Source: Gaiellasilicea sp963806955
Lineage (GTDB): Bacteria > Actinomycetota > Thermoleophilia > Gaiellales > Gaiellaceae
Length of the DNA: 64,000 nt
Assembly: GCA_963806955.1 (NCBI GenBank)
Contig: CAWDZG010000001.1
Location: forward strand, 372,001 to 436,000
Reading direction: 5' to 3'
The notes below the pieces were generated by a model that was given only the letters and a program-made list of their open reading frames with translations, ran no database searches and was not told the origin of the DNA. A program made the position numbers and the translations under genes. The first letter of the stretch is position 1. Each line of letters begins with the position of its first letter. Positions 35,074 to 43,926 of this stretch are shown here, piece after piece.

Positions 35074-36107
35074 GCGAGCTCCCGGTAGAGGGCGAGATGA
35101 GCCTCGGCCGATGCCCGCCACGTCAGCTCGGCTCGGGCACGCTCTGCACCTGCACGGGCGGCCGCGAGCGCCGCGTCGTCCTCGAGTAGCTCCCGCAGGG
35201 CCGCCCCCAGCGCGTCGACGTTGTCCGGTGCCACGACGCGGCCGGCCCCGTAGCGAGCCACCACCTCGCCGAGGCCGCCGACGTCGTAGACGACGGCAGG
35301 CACGCCGGCGCCGAGCGCCTGTAGCAGCGCACCGCTCTGGTCGAGCTCCGCGCGGTAGGGGAAGACCGCGACGGTCGACGCGCCGAGCGCCGACTCGAGC
35401 TCGGGTTGCGAGAGGTAGCCGAGCCGCAGTTCGGCACCGTCGAGCGGTGGAAGTGCCCCGACCGGCTCGCCCGCGACGAGCAGGCGTCCGCCGGCGCTCG
35501 CAGCGGCGGCCGCGGCGTGCTCGATCTGCTTGTAGGGCCGGATCATCCCGAGCGCGAGCACGGTGCGGCCGTCGTCCGTGCGGGTGGGTGTGCTCGGCGA
35601 GACGGGGTGGGGGATGACCCGGAGCTTCTCCGCCGGGACGCCGAACGCCGCCAGCGTGTCGCGGCCGCGCTCGGAGTGGACGACGATCCGGTCGAAGCGG
35701 GCGAAGAGCCGCCGCCAGAGCCCCTGCTTCGCGGCCGTCCGGCGGGGGAGCAGGTCGTGCGCCGTCAGGACGAGGGGGGCGCGGTGGCGTAGCAGCCATC
35801 GGTCGAGCTCCGGGAGCGCGAGCCACTGCAGGTGGACGACATCGGCGCGCACGGCCGCGAGTCGAGCGAGCCCGAGCGGATGCTCGAGCGCCTTCAGCGG
35901 CAGCCGCAGGCGCGAGCGCCGGAAGAGCCGCGAGGAGAGCGGGTAGAAGAGCTCTCGGCGCCGGTAGCCGGCCGCCTCCGGCGCCGCGCCGAAACGGAAC
36001 CGCGACGTGACGAGCTCGACGTCGGCGCCGGCGGCGGCGAGCGCGGCCGCGAGCGCGTGGTCGTACGGCGGCGTGAACGCGGGAGGGTCGGCGACGACGA
36101 CGCGCAT
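35070..36107 (-). CDS. GT4-family glycosyltransferase
   Basis: A 345-residue GT-B transferase. The N-terminal Rossmann half has RVVVADPPAFTPPYDHALAAALAAAGADVELVT and VLTAHDLLP; the C-terminal half has VLALGMIRPYKQIEHA, LRLGYLSQPELESALGASTVAVFPYR and LDQSGALLQALGAGVPAVV, where the E of E-x7-E is replaced by D/Q-type residues. First gene of the operon with the coiled-coil protein and GH15 enzyme, hinting at glycan or trehalose-related metabolism (inference). A TACCCT box lies seven bases before the ATG. Confidence 0.85.
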   Translation of the reverse strand: MRVVVADPPAFTPPYDHALAAALAAAGADVELVTSRFRFGAAPEAAGYRRRELFYPLSSRLFRRSRLRLPLKALEHPLGLARLAAVRADVVHLQWLALPELDRWLLRHRAPLVLTAHDLLPRRTAAKQGLWRRLFARFDRIVVHSERGRDTLAAFGVPAEKLRVIPHPVSPSTPTRTDDGRTVLALGMIRPYKQIEHAAAAAASAGGRLLVAGEPVGALPPLDGAELRLGYLSQPELESALGASTVAVFPYRAELDQSGALLQALGAGVPAVVYDVGGLGEVVARYGAGRVVAPDNVDALGAALRELLEDDAALAAARAGAERARAELTWRASAEAHLALYRELA

Positions 36108-36127
36108 CGCTCGTAGGGTATGCCGCC
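36108..36127. promoter_or_regulatory. compact bidirectional promoter (GT4 / phosphatase-like)
   Basis: A 20-bp gap with the heptamer TAGGGTA (36114-36120). Plus: TAGGGT, eight bases to ATG 36128. Minus: TACCCT, seven bases to ATG 36107. Confidence 0.6.
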
Positions 36128-36802
36128 ATGCTCGTACGCAGCTGGAACGTCTTCCATGGCCGCAGCTTCCCGCCCGACCGGCGGGTGCGGCTGCGCGAGA
36201 TGATCGAGCTCGTCAGCGCGGACGCGCCGGACGTCGTCTGCCTGCAGGAGCTCCCGCTCTGGGCCTTGCCGCTGCTCGAGGAGTGGAGCGGGCTGACGTC
36301 GGTGTGGGCGGTCGCGAAGCGCCCGCTCGTGCCGCGCCAGGTCGGCGGCGTCCTGCAGCGGCACGACGCGCGGCGCTTCCGCTCGGCGATCACGGGTCAG
36401 GCGAACGCGATCCTCCTCGCGCCGTCGCACCGGCCGCTCGAGCATCGCACCGTCCGGGTGAGCGACCGCGGCCGCGAGCGGCGAGTCTGTCACGCGGTCA
36501 GGCTCGCCGACATCGTCGTCGGCAACGTGCACTGCTCGAACGAGTTCGAGCGCACGGAGGTGCCGAAGGAGGAGCTGAAGCGCGCGCACGAGCTCGTCCA
36601 GGGGATGGCCGCGGCGGGCGAGGCTCGCGTCCTGGCGGGCGACTTCAACCTGCTCGACCCCGACCTGCCCGGCCCGCAGATCGACCACGTCGTCGTCGCC
36701 GGGATGCCGCACGGGCCGCTCGAGGTCTGGCCGGACGCGCGGCGCCGTCATGATGGCGCCGTGCTCTCCGACCACGCGCCGGTGGAGGTGAGGCTCGGGT
36801 GA
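36128..36802 (+). CDS. endonuclease/exonuclease/phosphatase-family protein
   Basis: A 224-residue protein of the DNase I-like (EEP) fold. Metal and catalytic motifs are visible: SWNVFHG at residues 5-11 (Asn), DVVCLQELP (Glu), VGNVHCSN, VLAGDFNL (Asp/Asn) and the terminal LSDHAPVEVRL (Asp/His). No signal peptide, so cytosolic. The family includes nucleases and sugar or lipid phosphatases; the substrate is not determined. Overlaps the aminotransferase downstream (GTGA). Confidence 0.85.
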   Translation: MLVRSWNVFHGRSFPPDRRVRLREMIELVSADAPDVVCLQELPLWALPLLEEWSGLTSVWAVAKRPLVPRQVGGVLQRHDARRFRSAITGQANAILLAPSHRPLEHRTVRVSDRGRERRVCHAVRLADIVVGNVHCSNEFERTEVPKEELKRAHELVQGMAAAGEARVLAGDFNLLDPDLPGPQIDHVVVAGMPHGPLEVWPDARRRHDGAVLSDHAPVEVRLG

Positions 36803-37851
36803 CGCCGGAGGAGGGCCGCGCGCTCTTCCCCGTGCTCGAGCGGCTCGCGTACCTGAACGCGGGCACGTTCGGACCGCTGGCCGCCGCGACCGCGGCTGCG
36901 ATGCGCGCCGAGCTCGAGTCCGAGCTCGAGCACGGCCGGTTCGGCAAGGCGTACTTCGAGCGCATGCTCGCGTTGCGCAAGGAGGCACGCGCGGCACTGG
37001 CGGCGCTCGTGGGCGCAGCGCCGGAGCAGATCGCGCTGACGAACTCGACGACGGACGGCTGCAACATCGTCCTCGCCGGGCTCGACCTCGACGCCGAGGA
37101 CGAGGTCGTGACGACGAGCGAGGAGCACTTCGGCCTCCTGGGGCCGCTGCACGCGAGCGGTGCCCGCGTCGTCGTGGTCGAGCCGGATGCAGAGGCGATC
37201 CTGAGCGCGGTGACCCCGCGCACGCGGCTGCTCGCGCTCTCGCAGGTGCTCTGGACGAGCGGGCGCCTGCTGCCCGTGCGTGAGCTGCGAGAGCAGACAG
37301 GCGTGCCGGTGCTCGTCGACGGCGCCCAGTCGGTCGGCGCGATCCCGGTCGACGCTGCCGGGCTCGACTTTCTCACGATCTCCGGCCAGAAGTGGCTCTG
37401 CGGCCCGGATGCGACCGGCGCGCTCGTCGTGGCCGACCCGGAGCGTCTCCGCATTGCGCTGCCGAGCTACTTCTCCCAGTCCGCCTACGAGCCCGACGGG
37501 GTCTTCGAGCCGGCGCCGGGCGCTGCCCGCTTCGATCCCGGCTGGCTCGCCCCGTCCTCGCTCGCCGGGCTGCTGACGGCTTTGCGGCTACCCCCCGAGT
37601 GGCGGTTCGAGCACGCCGCAGCGCTCGCGAGACGCTGCCGTGAGCTGCTCGAGCCGCACGTCGACGTCGTCCCCGGCGACACGACCCTCGTCGCCTTCAG
37701 AGCCGAGGATCCGCCGGCACTCGTCGCCTCGCTGGCCGAGCAGGAGATCGTCGTGCGCGAGATCCCGAAGACGGGCCTCGTCCGCGCCTCGTGCGGCTGG
37801 TGGACGAGCGAGGACGACCTCTTCCGGCTCGTCCGGGCGATTCGCGCCTGA
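36799..37851 (+). CDS. class V aminotransferase (cysteine desulfurase/epimerase-like)
   Basis: A 350-residue PLP enzyme. Conserved features: AYLNAGTFGPLA at the start, LTNSTTDGCNIVLAGLDL, VDGAQSVGAIPVD (Asp/Gln holding PLP) and FLTISGQKWLCGPDATGALVV with the Schiff-base lysine (about residue 198). The pattern resembles isopenicillin-N-epimerase/CsdA-like members without an obvious catalytic Cys loop, so sulfur transfer is not implied. Starts with GTG overlapping the previous stop. Confidence 0.85.
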   Translation: MTPEEGRALFPVLERLAYLNAGTFGPLAAATAAAMRAELESELEHGRFGKAYFERMLALRKEARAALAALVGAAPEQIALTNSTTDGCNIVLAGLDLDAEDEVVTTSEEHFGLLGPLHASGARVVVVEPDAEAILSAVTPRTRLLALSQVLWTSGRLLPVRELREQTGVPVLVDGAQSVGAIPVDAAGLDFLTISGQKWLCGPDATGALVVADPERLRIALPSYFSQSAYEPDGVFEPAPGAARFDPGWLAPSSLAGLLTALRLPPEWRFEHAAALARRCRELLEPHVDVVPGDTTLVAFRAEDPPALVASLAEQEIVVREIPKTGLVRASCGWWTSEDDLFRLVRAIRA

Positions 37852-37905
37852 ACGAGCTACTCTGCGCGCGGGGCGCGGCGGGGGCCGCCCGGGAGGGTCG
37901 AAAGG

Positions 37906-40083
37906 ATGCCGGTGGGTCGCTACGTCGCGCTCGGTGCGCTCGTCGTTTCACTCGTCTCTGTGGGTGCGAGCCGTTCAGCCACGGCGGGTGAGCCGTTCTT
38001 CTTCGGCTTCTCCGAAGACCTGCCGAAGGAGATCGGTGCCGGCGCTGTCGAGCCCGCCGGTGAGCTCGGCGGCTCCGCTTTCCGACTGACGACCCTGTGG
38101 GCGCCCGGCCGGACGGCGATTCCAGCGGATGAAGCCACGAGGCTCGACCGGGCGGTCGCGGCGGCGGGCAGCAGTCACCGGATCGTCCTCGCCGTCTACG
38201 GCGCCGCCGGGACCGACGCGCCCCAGGACGCCGCCGCCCGGAGCGCGTATTGCTCCTACGTCGGGACGCTGCTTGCCCGCTACCCCTCGATCAGGGACGT
38301 GGTGGTCTGGAACGAGCCGAATAAGCGCCTCTTCTGGAATCCCCAGGCGGGTGCTCCCGCCGCGTACGAGGAGCTCCTCGCCCGCTGCTACGACGGTCTT
38401 CCGAGCTCCGTGAACGTGGTCGGCCTCGCCCTCTCCTCGACCGGCAACGACGATGCCGGCTCCACGTCGCCGGGTGAGTTCATCCGCGGCGTCGGTGCCG
38501 CTTACCGAGCGAGCGGGCGCACCGGGCGGATTCTCGACACCGTCGCGCACCACCCCTACGGCCTGGATGCCGCCGAGCGGCCGTGGCGCAAGCACATCGC
38601 GGCGAAGCCGATCGGACTGGGGGACTGGAACAAGCTGATGTTCAACCTCTTCCGCGCGTTCGACGGGACCGGACAGCCGCTTCCAGGGGAGGAGGACGTG
38701 CGTCTCTGGTACACGGAAGCCGGCTTCCAGACATCGGTCGACCCGGGCAAGACGGGATACACGGGTACCGAGACCGTTCCGACGGTGCCCGACGAGGCGG
38801 GAGGCGAGCCCGAGTCCCCGCCGCCGGCCGAGACGGCTCCGGCACCGGACCAGGCGACGCAGGCTCTCGACGCGATCCGGCTGGCGGCCTGCCAGCCGCA
38901 CGTGGCGGCGTATTTCAACTTCCTGCTCGCGGACGAGCCACGGCTCGAGGGCTGGCAGTCCGGCGTGCTCTGGGCCGACCGCACGCGCAAGGACTCGTGG
39001 CCCGCGTTCCGCCAGGCGATTGCCGCCGCCACCGGCGGCACCGTCGACTGCGCGGCGCTGAAAGGCGGCCGGCCGAGCGCGGACTTCCTGCCGCCGGCGA
39101 CCCCGCAGAACGTCCGTGGGACGGGCGCGAGCGACCCGCTGCGCGTCGACCTCGCCTGGGATCAGGCCGCCGACGACGCGAGCACCGTCTCCTACCGCGT
39201 CTTTCGCAACGGCGCGCACGTGGCCACGACGGCCGTTCCCTCGTGGACGACGACCGCCGTGACGGCGAGTACGACCTACACCTTCACCGTGCGAGCGCTC
39301 GACGCCGCCGGGAACCTTGGCGACGCCTCTGCCCCGGTGACCGTGACGACACCTCCCGCGGCGTCTGCACCGCCGGCCCCGCCGCCCGCCGAGCCGACGC
39401 CTCCCCCGAGTGGGGGCGGAGGCGGGGGCGCGCTCCCGCCCGACCTGCGGGTCGCCTTGGCGACGACTCCTGCGGCGCCGCGCGCGGGCGAGCCCGTGGA
39501 CGCGGTCGTGACGGTGGCGAACGACTCCACGGCAGGTACGGCGAGCGCCGTCTTCCTCTCGATCGTCCTGCCGCCCGGCTCTGTGCTGCTCGGCGCCCCG
39601 GTGCATGAGCGTGGCCAGGGCTGCACGGGGACGACGGCGATTTCCTGTGCACTGGACTTCCTCCCGAACGGCTGGTCGACGCCGGTGCGCCTGCGCTTCC
39701 TGCCCGGCGCCGGCGCTCTCTCGGCGGTCGTGTCCGCACCGGGGGAGCAGAATGGGGCGGACAACGGCGCCAGGCTCGACGTGAGCGCCGCGCCGCCGGC
39801 GCCGGCGCCATCCCTGCCTCCCGTGACCCGGCCGCCTGCGCCGCCGGCAGGACTGCGGGGGAGGGTGAGAAACGGCCGGTTGACGCTCGTCTGGTCGCGC
39901 AGCCCGGACCACCGGCGCGTGCGCACGTACCTCGTCTTCAGAGACGGGGTGCTCAGGCGGCAAGCCAGGCTGCCGCTCTCGTACATCGAGCGTGCCCTCC
40001 GCGGCCGACACGTGTACACCGTGCGGGCGCGCGCAACCGACGGGCGCCGCAGCGACGCCGCGCGGATCGTCGTTCGACGCTAG
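37906..40083 (+). CDS. secreted clan GH-A glycosidase-like protein with FN3 and CARDB-like domains
   Basis: 725 residues. A signal peptide (1-27) precedes a TIM-barrel glycosidase-like domain (about 30-390) with the acid/base motif VVVWNEPN (Glu137) and a candidate nucleophile in LWYTEAG (Glu271). A fibronectin type III domain follows (about 400-485, TPQNVRGTGAS...TYTFTVRALDAAGN), then a Pro/Gly linker (about 485-510), a CARDB/DUF11-like domain (510-620) and a second FN3-like repeat at the end. The layout is that of an extracellular polysaccharide-acting enzyme; GH5/GH39-type but family unassigned. AT-poor 54-bp upstream gap with a GGGAGGGTCGAAAGG ribosome region. Confidence 0.75.
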   Translation: MPVGRYVALGALVVSLVSVGASRSATAGEPFFFGFSEDLPKEIGAGAVEPAGELGGSAFRLTTLWAPGRTAIPADEATRLDRAVAAAGSSHRIVLAVYGAAGTDAPQDAAARSAYCSYVGTLLARYPSIRDVVVWNEPNKRLFWNPQAGAPAAYEELLARCYDGLPSSVNVVGLALSSTGNDDAGSTSPGEFIRGVGAAYRASGRTGRILDTVAHHPYGLDAAERPWRKHIAAKPIGLGDWNKLMFNLFRAFDGTGQPLPGEEDVRLWYTEAGFQTSVDPGKTGYTGTETVPTVPDEAGGEPESPPPAETAPAPDQATQALDAIRLAACQPHVAAYFNFLLADEPRLEGWQSGVLWADRTRKDSWPAFRQAIAAATGGTVDCAALKGGRPSADFLPPATPQNVRGTGASDPLRVDLAWDQAADDASTVSYRVFRNGAHVATTAVPSWTTTAVTASTTYTFTVRALDAAGNLGDASAPVTVTTPPAASAPPAPPPAEPTPPPSGGGGGGALPPDLRVALATTPAAPRAGEPVDAVVTVANDSTAGTASAVFLSIVLPPGSVLLGAPVHERGQGCTGTTAISCALDFLPNGWSTPVRLRFLPGAGALSAVVSAPGEQNGADNGARLDVSAAPPAPAPSLPPVTRPPAPPAGLRGRVRNGRLTLVWSRSPDHRRVRTYLVFRDGVLRRQARLPLSYIERALRGRHVYTVRARATDGRRSDAARIVVRR

Positions 40084-40655
40084 GCCGCGTCGACGGCGGT
40101 ACGCAGGCCGAGTTCCTTCGAGATCGGCTGCAACGCCGCGACGACGTTGGCGATGTGCTCGTCGAGCTCGACGCCGAGCAGCTCGGCGCCGGCGTAGACC
40201 TCGTCGCGGTGCACGCCCGCGGCGAACGACGGCTGCTTCAGCTTCTTCTTCACGGACTTCGGCTCGAGCCCGTCCAGCCCAGCGGGTCGGACGAGCCCGC
40301 ACGCGTGGACGAAGCCGGAGATCTCGTCACAGGCGAAGAGCGTCTGCTTCAGCGGCGTGTCGCGGGGAAGCGCGAGGTGCTCGGCGTGCGAGAGGATCGC
40401 CTCGACGACCTCCTCCGGATACCCCTCCTCTCGGAGGATCGGCGCTCCGTCCTGCGGATGCTTGTCGAGCGTGGGGTGCATCTCGTAGTCGAAGTCGTGC
40501 AGCAGTGCGGTGACTCCCCACAGCTCCTCGTCCTCGCCGAACCGGCGCGCGTACGAGCGGGTTGAGGCCTCGACCGCGAGGGCATGACGGAGCAGTGACT
40601 CGCTCTTCGTGTAGCGCGTCAGTGTCTCCCAGGCACGTTCCCGGGTCAGTTCCAT
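40080..40655 (-). CDS. HD-domain phosphohydrolase
   Basis: A 191-residue HDIG-type protein. Metal ligands: LLRHALAVEASTRSYA (first His), VTALLHDFDYEMHP (His-Asp) and ILSHAEHL (His). A C-terminal helical part has KSVKKKLKQPSFAAGV, typical of the hydrolase group found as stand-alone bacterial proteins with no fixed substrate. ATG 40655 is seven bases from TACTGT on this strand. It diverges from murA across a 22-bp promoter. Confidence 0.82.
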   Translation of the reverse strand: MELTRERAWETLTRYTKSESLLRHALAVEASTRSYARRFGEDEELWGVTALLHDFDYEMHPTLDKHPQDGAPILREEGYPEEVVEAILSHAEHLALPRDTPLKQTLFACDEISGFVHACGLVRPAGLDGLEPKSVKKKLKQPSFAAGVHRDEVYAGAELLGVELDEHIANVVAALQPISKELGLRTAVDAA

Positions 40656-40677
40656 GCCGTCTACAGTACCCCGCCTC
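40656..40677. promoter_or_regulatory. compact bidirectional promoter (HD hydrolase / murA)
   Basis: A 22-bp gap with the heptamer TACAGTA (40662-40668). Plus: TACAGT, ten bases to the murA GTG at 40678. Minus: TACTGT, seven bases to ATG 40655. Confidence 0.55.
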
Positions 40678-41985
40678 GTGACGACGACTACGCTCTCAAC
40701 CGGCATGCAGGCCTTCCAGATCGAAGGTGGACGCCCGCTCGGCGGAACCGTCCGCGCGGCGGGGAACAAGAACGGCGCCTTGCCGATCCTGGCGGCGACC
40801 GTGCTCGCCGGCGCACCCGTCGAGCTGAGCAACGTGCCGCGCATCCGCGACGTCCAGACGATGCTCGAGCTGCTGGTCGACATCGGCGCCGAGGTCGACT
40901 GGACCGGGGAGAACCATGTCCGCGTCGACCCGACGGGTGTGCACAAGACCGAGCTCGACGAAGAGCTCTGCCGCCGCATCCGCGCCTCGTTCCTCCTCGC
41001 CGGTCCGCTTCTCGCCCGCTTCGGCCGCGCCGTCGTGCCGCCGCCCGGCGGCGACGTGATCGGCCGCCGCCGCCTCGACCCGCACATCCACGGCTTCGCC
41101 GAGCTCGGCGCCGAGATCTCGCTCAACGGCCGCTACGAGATGAGCGCACCCGCGCTGCGCGGCAAGGCCGTCTTCCTCGACGAGGCGAGCGTGATGGCGA
41201 CCGAGAACGTGATCATGGCCGCCGTCCTGGCCGAGGGCGAGACGGTGCTCGGCAATGCGGCGTGCGAGCCTCATGTCCAGGATCTCTGCCGCTTCCTCGT
41301 CTCGCTCGGAGCCCAGATCGAGGGGATCGAGTCCAACGTGCTCCGGATCCAGGGCGTCGACGAGCTCAGCGGCGGCACGTGGCGCGTCGCGCCCGAGCAC
41401 ATCGAGGTCGGGAGCTTCATCGGCCTCGCGGCGGCGACCGGCGGCGATCTCACGATCGAGGACGTCGAGCCGCGCGATCTCGTCGCGATCCTCCCTGCCT
41501 TCGCGAAGCTCGGCGTCCACGTCGAAGTGGGGGAGTCGCACGTGCGCGTTCCGCCGGGTCAGGAGCTCGTGATCCAGGACGACCTCGGCGGTCAGATCCC
41601 GAAGATCGAGGACGGGCCCTGGCCCGCCTTCCCCGCCGACCTCACGTCGATCGCCGTCGTGACCGCGACGCAGGCGCACGGCACCGTGCTCGTGTTCGAG
41701 AAGATGTTCGAGAGCCGCCTGTTCTTCGTCGACAAGCTCGTCGCGATGGGGGCGCGGATCATCCTCTGCGATCCGCACCGTGCCGTCGTCACCGGCCCCG
41801 CCCGGCTCTACGGCGAACGGCTGACCAGTCCCGACATCCGCGCCGGCATGGCGATGCTGATCGCCGCGCTCTGCGCGGAGGGCATCTCGACGATCGGCAA
41901 CATCGGCGAGATCGACCGCGGCTACGAGCGGATCGACGAGCGGCTGCGCGCCCTCGGCGCCTCGATCGAGCGCATCGACGCCTGA
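40678..41985 (+). CDS. murA: UDP-N-acetylglucosamine 1-carboxyvinyltransferase with Asp in place of the fosfomycin-target Cys
   Basis: First committed step of peptidoglycan synthesis: PEP plus UDP-GlcNAc to enolpyruvyl-UDP-GlcNAc. Seen: the EPSP-fold N-terminus FQIEGGRPLGGTVRAAGNKNGALPIL, with the UDP-GlcNAc/PEP-contact Lys-Asn; RIRASFLLAGPLLARFG; the loop PPPGGDVIGRR; and WPAFPADLTSI. In the loop, the residue equal to E. coli Cys115 is Asp, as in mycobacteria, where it gives intrinsic fosfomycin resistance. GTG 40678 is chosen from the shared-promoter spacing; ATG 40705 matches the usual protein start and is the alternative. Confidence 0.93.
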   Translation: MTTTTLSTGMQAFQIEGGRPLGGTVRAAGNKNGALPILAATVLAGAPVELSNVPRIRDVQTMLELLVDIGAEVDWTGENHVRVDPTGVHKTELDEELCRRIRASFLLAGPLLARFGRAVVPPPGGDVIGRRRLDPHIHGFAELGAEISLNGRYEMSAPALRGKAVFLDEASVMATENVIMAAVLAEGETVLGNAACEPHVQDLCRFLVSLGAQIEGIESNVLRIQGVDELSGGTWRVAPEHIEVGSFIGLAAATGGDLTIEDVEPRDLVAILPAFAKLGVHVEVGESHVRVPPGQELVIQDDLGGQIPKIEDGPWPAFPADLTSIAVVTATQAHGTVLVFEKMFESRLFFVDKLVAMGARIILCDPHRAVVTGPARLYGERLTSPDIRAGMAMLIAALCAEGISTIGNIGEIDRGYERIDERLRALGASIERIDA

Positions 41986-41997
41986 CGCGCCCGAGCT

Positions 41998-43824
41998 CTA
42001 CCGGACGCGGATGCTGACCGGAGCGCTCGTCGCGGGGGCGACGTCCTCGGTGCCCGGGCAGCGGACCCGGATGCGGTACGTGCCGCGCTCGACGGCGTAG
42101 TGCCAGGCGGCACGCCCCTTCGCGTCGGTCACGGCCGTCGCCGCTCGCGTCCAGCGCGTGCCGTCGAACGCCTCGAGCACGACCGTCCGGCCGACCTCAG
42201 CCCCGGGTCGTGCGGCGACGCGAAGCCGTGCGTCGAGCGCGACGCGCTTCGCCTGCGGCCCTGGCCGGTTCGCCCTCAGACTGAGTCGTGCTGCAGCCTG
42301 GCGGAGTGACACCGTCCACGGCTGCGAGGCTGCGAGGCGGCCGCCGGCGGCGTCGTAGGCCGTCACGGCGAACGCGTAGGAGCTGCCCGGGGTGAGCGCG
42401 TACGACGCGGTCGTGGACGCGGTCGAGCCGAGCTCGCGCGAGGCAGCGCCGTTCTGCGAGAGCGTCACGCGGTACGCCGCTGCGCCGGCGAGTGCCGGCC
42501 AGTCGAGCGTGATCCGGGAGCGGTCGCGACGGCCCCCGATGCGGAACGGCGCCGAGTGCCCTCCCCGGGCGCGTGCGACGGCGGCGGCGACATCGATCAC
42601 GCCGAACCCGAGCGCGGGCGTCCACGTCCCGTGCCCCGACGCCGTCTCCTCGAGAATGGCCGCCACCTGCGCGGCGCGCAGTTCGGGAGCCGCGGCCCAG
42701 ACGAGGGCCGCCGCGCCGGCGACCTGCGGCGCGGCGAACGAGGTGCCGCTCCCGTACCCGTAGAGACCGCCGGCCGAGCCCGGCAGAGCGGTGCGGGGAT
42801 ACCGGCCGTCCGGCGATGCCCCCGAGACGGCGCTGAAGACACCTTCGCCGGGTGCAGCGAGGGAGAGGTGGGTCCCAATGCTCGAGAACGCCGCGTCCGT
42901 GCCTGCTCTCGTCGAGGCTGCCACGGTGAGCCCTCGACCTCCGGCCCCGTTCGAGCCGACCGGCTGCAACAGCGCGGCGGGGTACTCGACCGGGCTGCCG
43001 TACCTGCGGCCGTTTCCGATCGCGGCGACGAGCAGTACGTCCTTCCCGACCGCGTAGTCGATCGCGCGGCGCTCCGTCGTCGACGTCGTCGTGCCGCCCA
43101 GGCTGAGGTTCACGATCCTGGCGCCGTGGTCGACCGCGTAGACGATCGCGGCGGCCTCGTCGACGTCGGTGAAGGTGCCCGTCGGCCCGCCCGCCTGCAC
43201 CACGAGCAGCCGCGCGTCTCCACCCACGCCGGCGATGCCGTCGCCGTTCGAGCTGGAGCCGGCGGCGAGCGCGGCCACGAACGTGCCGTGCCCGTTCCGG
43301 TCGGCGACGTCGGAACTGCCGCTCCGGATGCTCCACGCGGCCGGGGACTTCGCCGCGAGGTCGGGGGCGTCGAGGTCTGCGCCCGTGTCGATCACGGCGA
43401 TCGTGTACGCCGCGGCAGCCCGTGCCACGTCGTCCGGCACGCGGTCGGCCCCGATCGCGGCGTACTGCCACTGCAACGGCGACGCTCCGGCCGCAGCCGG
43501 TACGAGCGCGGGCTCGGCACGCGAGCGGCGTGGCGCCGTGCGCTCGACGCGGCTGATGCCCGGCTCGGCCGCCAGTCCGGCCGCGTATCGCGCCGGATCC
43601 CCGCTGGGGCGCACCGCTGCGATCTTCAGAGCCGGGATCCGCCGGACGACGGCGGCAGGATGCAGCGTCAGCGCGCGGGAGAGGGCGGCGGTGCTGTCGT
43701 ACGAGACGACGACCGTGCCGAGCGGCCAGTCCGCGCGGTCGCCGCGGTCGATCGCGGCCAGGGCCGAGCCGGCGACAACGAGGGCCGCCAGCAGCACAAA
43801 GCCGCCTGTGATGAAACGCCGCAT
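41998..43824 (-). CDS. secreted subtilisin-like serine protease (S8)
   Basis: 608 residues: signal peptide (1-23), a propeptide-like N-terminal part (30-105), and an S8 catalytic domain with all three motifs, AVIDTGAD (Asp), NGHGTFVAAL (His) and GYGSGTSFAAPQVAG (Ser). A C-terminal FN3-like segment (about 425-505, PALAGAAAYRVTLSQNG) is followed by a beta-rich tail (RVALDARLRVAARPGAEVGRTV). It acts outside the cell. Ribosome site GGGAGA six bases before the ATG. The upstream 102-bp gap is shared with the HisB-like gene. Confidence 0.9.
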   Translation of the reverse strand: MRRFITGGFVLLAALVVAGSALAAIDRGDRADWPLGTVVVSYDSTAALSRALTLHPAAVVRRIPALKIAAVRPSGDPARYAAGLAAEPGISRVERTAPRRSRAEPALVPAAAGASPLQWQYAAIGADRVPDDVARAAAAYTIAVIDTGADLDAPDLAAKSPAAWSIRSGSSDVADRNGHGTFVAALAAGSSSNGDGIAGVGGDARLLVVQAGGPTGTFTDVDEAAAIVYAVDHGARIVNLSLGGTTTSTTERRAIDYAVGKDVLLVAAIGNGRRYGSPVEYPAALLQPVGSNGAGGRGLTVAASTRAGTDAAFSSIGTHLSLAAPGEGVFSAVSGASPDGRYPRTALPGSAGGLYGYGSGTSFAAPQVAGAAALVWAAAPELRAAQVAAILEETASGHGTWTPALGFGVIDVAAAVARARGGHSAPFRIGGRRDRSRITLDWPALAGAAAYRVTLSQNGAASRELGSTASTTASYALTPGSSYAFAVTAYDAAGGRLAASQPWTVSLRQAAARLSLRANRPGPQAKRVALDARLRVAARPGAEVGRTVVLEAFDGTRWTRAATAVTDAKGRAAWHYAVERGTYRIRVRCPGTEDVAPATSAPVSIRVR

Positions 43825-43926
43825 CCAGTTCTCCCTAACCGGAGGAGCCCGTTGGTGGACTCCGCTCGCATGATCGGCGATCGCGGCCGGAAAGGAAACC
43901 CCTCGATTTCGTTACGCTCGCGCAGC
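43825..43926. promoter_or_regulatory. intergenic region between subtilase and HisB-like genes
   Basis: A 102-bp divergent gap. On the plus strand TACGCT (43913-43918) lies eight bases before the HisB-like ATG. The subtilase side has a normal ribosome site. No operator-like dyad was seen. Confidence 0.35.
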
